Origin: an uncultured Corynebacterium sp.
GTDB lineage: Bacteria; Actinomycetota; Actinomycetes; Mycobacteriales; Mycobacteriaceae
Length of the DNA: 7,877 nt
Assembly (NCBI RefSeq): GCF_937999985.1
Contig: NZ_CALLDG010000036.1
Location: 1-7,877 of the forward strand
Direction of reading: 5' to 3'
Positions 5,632-7,877 of this stretch are shown in pieces. Position numbers and translations under genes: made by a program. Each line of letters opens with the position of its first letter. Positions within the stretch are counted from its first letter, which is position 1. Below the pieces are notes generated by a model. The model worked only from the letters and a program-made list of their open reading frames with translations, was not told where the DNA came from and searched no databases.

Positions 5632-7877
5632 TCAGACAATAGGAAATTCCAACGGTGACCGCTTCTCGTAGCGCCGCGTCTGGCTTACCAAGCGAGCCGC
5701 AATGTTGGTTCCGCTGAGCTTGCGCGCCTGCAAGAGGAACTCCCGGCCCTCCTGGCTGCGGGTGTACACCCCGCGCATCGGCAGGCCTACGCGCTGGAGT
5801 TGGCGCAAGAACTCATCCACGTTCTCCCGGCGCGTGCCGAGCACGTCCGGCACCGACTGGGCGCAGAAGATGCCGCGGATGCGGACTTGGTGCGCCGGCG
5901 CGATCAGATAGCGCGCGTTGCGGACTTCCCCAGACAGCTGGGTCATGGCGTCCGCAAAAAGCTTCCTTTCGGCGAAGGTTCCGCCGGACAGGCGCACATT
6001 CGCCCCGATGGCGCCCTCATCGACGATGGCCATGAGGTTGCGAGTTTCGATCAAGCCGAGGGCGCTCAGCGTGCGTGCCAGAGCCGTGGCCTCGGCTTTC
6101 AGACGCTTGGTGGTATCCGTCAGCTGCTGGACCTTCCGCGTGCGCATCAGTGCCGCCGCACCGCCGAGCAGCGCGAGCACCCCGAAAGCCAGCCACTGGC
6201 CCCCGACCGGGAGGTGCGGAAGGGCTCGCCCCACTACCAGGCCGAACATGACCGCAAGGAAGAAGATGTAGCCCAAGATAACGTCCAGGTAAGGCACCAC
6301 CCCGGCCGATGCAGGCTTTTCGACATCGATGCGGAACTGCATCTCGTAGGGCTGGCCATCCGGCACATTCCCCATGTCTAGGGCTTCTAGCCACTGGTTG
6401 CGCATTAGGTCCCGACGGAAGGCCCGTGCCAGCATCTGTTCGTTGGCGGCATCGATGCTGCGGTAGGCGCGCAGAGGTGGCTCGGCGAAGCAGCGGTCGA
6501 AGCCGTTCTCGATCACCGGCGCATCGGCGCGCGGCGCTACGAAGACCTCGAAGCGCTTCTGCAGCGAGCGCACGTCATGTGAGCCCAGTACGTCCAGCGA
6601 CTCCCCCGTCCCGACGTTCAGCGTCTGTGCCCCGCTCTGTGCCACCTGGTCGAGCCACGTCCCGCGCCCGGAGCCTTGGCTAGGTTCGCACGTTGCGATG
6701 TGCCAGATATTCGCGGTCTTATCTGGAACGGCGGGATCCACCCGGATCACCCGGCCGCGCATCTGGTTCGTCAGCATAAACGCGCGCACGGAGCTGGCGA
6801 TGATGAGCGCGTTGGCGCAGGGCGAATCCCACCCCTCCCCGAGCAAGGCGGCGGTGCCCACCAGGATCGTGAACAGTCCCTCCTGGAAGGCGCGGGTAAT
6901 GGCGGGCACAGACACCCTCGTGCCGCCGGAAAAGCGCACCTCCACATACTCGTCATTGAGGTCCTTGGCGGCGGTGAGTTCCCCGTCGAGGTCCGCCGCG
7001 AAACGCTTCACCTCGTCCAGCGCCGCGCGCGGGATGACGATTACTGAGCCACTGATGGCGGCGATTTTTGTGGTGCCGCCTACGCGCCGTCGCAGTGCTT
7101 CGAAAATGGGGATGACGCCCACGTGGACCAGGGCATCGTCGCTGCCCACGCTGGACAGGTAATCCCGCTGGACGTAATCCGCGAGGATCACCATGCGCAG
7201 ATTTTCGGACATCGCGGAGACTTCTTCTTCGGCAATGTCACTGACGGCGCGGACCTTACCCGCGGAGTGGGTGAGGATCCGATTGACCTTCTTCTCTCCC
7301 GTGACGGAAATCTTCCCCTTGTTCAGCAGGTTATTCGCCCGCAGAGCGGAGGCCACCGTCGGGCTGGCGCGGAAGAAGTCGGGATGGTCGATGACGAACT
7401 GCAACCCCAGCTCGCCGGCGAGTTCCGGGCGCTTTTCGCTGAGTATCGCCTGGATATGCGGTGCTATCGGGTACCCAGCAGCGGCAAGAAGGATTTTGAG
7501 GGCGTAGAAATCCTCTTCGTCGTCGAGGGCGACCTGCAGCTGTTCATCCGTGAGCCGCCCGAGGTCCTCTGCCAGTTGCGCCAAGATGCCCTGCCGTTGC
7601 AGGCCCACTAGCACTTCGTTGCCACGCCGACGCAGCTCGGCGATTTCCTGTTCTTCTTCCTGGCTGGGCTTCGTAACGTAGACGTAGTCCTGATGCGGGC
7701 ATAGGTTTCCGGCAGCCACGAGTTCGGGGGCGAAGATTTCCTCGTCGATAGGGCCGCATAGCTGTTCGTAGCGTTGCCATTCGCTGGGGGTGGAATCATA
7801 CGGCGGGGTCGCCGTGAGCGCGATGGTGTTGAGCACTGCTTTTCGGCGGCCCAGCTGGTCCATGAAGGCTGTCAGAG
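5632..7877 (-). CDS. SF2 helicase-family protein with C-terminal two-helix membrane segment (5' end outside window)
   Basis: The frame runs open to the right edge (LTAF precedes the ATG at 7863), so the N-terminal Walker A and DExH motifs are missing from view; numbering here starts at that Met (743 residues, TGA at 5632-5634). Helicase motifs seen: motif III-like LTATPPYD (16-23), the motif V region ILVGTAALLGEGWDSP (ending at 348) and motif VI QMRGRVIR (367-374). This is the layout of an SF2 DEAD/DEAH/Res-type helicase of the SSL2/type III-restriction-like kind. A long helical insert (about 60-230) precedes the second RecA domain. Two hydrophobic helices follow at about 528-545 and 557-573, then a short basic, coiled-coil-prone segment (574-600) and a soluble C-terminal domain (to 743) with VPDVLGTRREN and VYTRSQEGREFLLQAR. 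I recall these C-terminal motifs from uncharacterised helicase-family proteins, but no function is known to me. DNA or RNA remodelling tethered to the membrane, possibly in defence, is inference only. The antiporter gene follows 23 nt downstream. Confidence 0.85.
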   Translation of the reverse strand, partial: LTAFMDQLGRRKAVLNTIALTATPPYDSTPSEWQRYEQLCGPIDEEIFAPELVAAGNLCPHQDYVYVTKPSQEEEQEIAELRRRGNEVLVGLQRQGILAQLAEDLGRLTDEQLQVALDDEEDFYALKILLAAAGYPIAPHIQAILSEKRPELAGELGLQFVIDHPDFFRASPTVASALRANNLLNKGKISVTGEKKVNRILTHSAGKVRAVSDIAEEEVSAMSENLRMVILADYVQRDYLSSVGSDDALVHVGVIPIFEALRRRVGGTTKIAAISGSVIVIPRAALDEVKRFAADLDGELTAAKDLNDEYVEVRFSGGTRVSVPAITRAFQEGLFTILVGTAALLGEGWDSPCANALIIASSVRAFMLTNQMRGRVIRVDPAVPDKTANIWHIATCEPSQGSGRGTWLDQVAQSGAQTLNVGTGESLDVLGSHDVRSLQKRFEVFVAPRADAPVIENGFDRCFAEPPLRAYRSIDAANEQMLARAFRRDLMRNQWLEALDMGNVPDGQPYEMQFRIDVEKPASAGVVPYLDVILGYIFFLAVMFGLVVGRALPHLPVGGQWLAFGVLALLGGAAALMRTRKVQQLTDTTKRLKAEATALARTLSALGLIETRNLMAIVDEGAIGANVRLSGGTFAERKLFADAMTQLSGEVRNARYLIAPAHQVRIRGIFCAQSVPDVLGTRRENVDEFLRQLQRVGLPMRGVYTRSQEGREFLLQARKLSGTNIAARLVSQTRRYEKRSPLEFPIV

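Noticed and set aside
5800..6381. + strand open frame (193 codons) opposite the helicase C-terminal region
   Set aside because: The product is rich in Arg, Gln and His without hydrophobic core pattern, typical of an antisense shadow of a GC-rich gene.
1..7877. CRISPR array, tRNA, rRNA, insertion sequence or attachment site
   Set aside because: No regularly spaced direct repeats, no cloverleaf-like sequence, no transposase or integrase frame, and no terminal inverted or target-site duplications were seen on either strand.

Overview
The window looks like chromosomal DNA of a high-GC actinobacterium, most likely a Corynebacterium. The signs are GC-rich codon use, corynebacterial-type promoter cores (TANNNT), an LpqH-like lipoprotein of the kind known from mycolic-acid bacteria, and a family mix (AGCS symporter, AAE-type acyl-CoA synthetase, Tat-exported phosphoesterase) that fits the genus. 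The genus is inferred from style and protein similarity recalled from memory, not from a search.

Layout, left to right. (1) Positions 1-178 hold the 3' end of an alanine/glycine:cation symporter gene on the + strand. (2) It converges on an LpqH-like surface lipoprotein gene on the - strand (201-797). (3) That gene diverges, across a 74-nt promoter region containing a perfect AAACCC-N6-GGGTTT inverted repeat, from an acyl-CoA synthetase gene (872-2545, +). (4) A Tat-secreted calcineurin-like phosphoesterase with an N-terminal fibronectin-III-like domain follows on the + strand (2645-4192). (5) It converges, over a 60-nt gap with a 7-bp hairpin, on a YuiF-type Na+/H+ antiporter-family permease (4253-5608, -). 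(6) That permease lies 23 nt downstream of a large SF2 helicase gene (5632 to beyond 7877, -), whose 5' end, with the Walker A and DExH motifs, is outside the window.

Four of the genes are cell-envelope or membrane proteins (symporter, lipoprotein, secreted phosphoesterase, permease). I see no clear single pathway linking them. The most unusual protein is the helicase: its C-terminal half carries two predicted membrane helices and a further soluble domain of about 150 residues. The most striking regulatory pattern is that all four gene starts visible in the window have a TANNNT hexamer exactly 7 or 8 nt before the ATG and no well-spaced Shine-Dalgarno, as expected for leaderless mRNAs. I found no tRNA, rRNA, CRISPR array, insertion sequence or prophage gene. 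Apart from short intergenic gaps (none above 100 nt), the window is fully coding.
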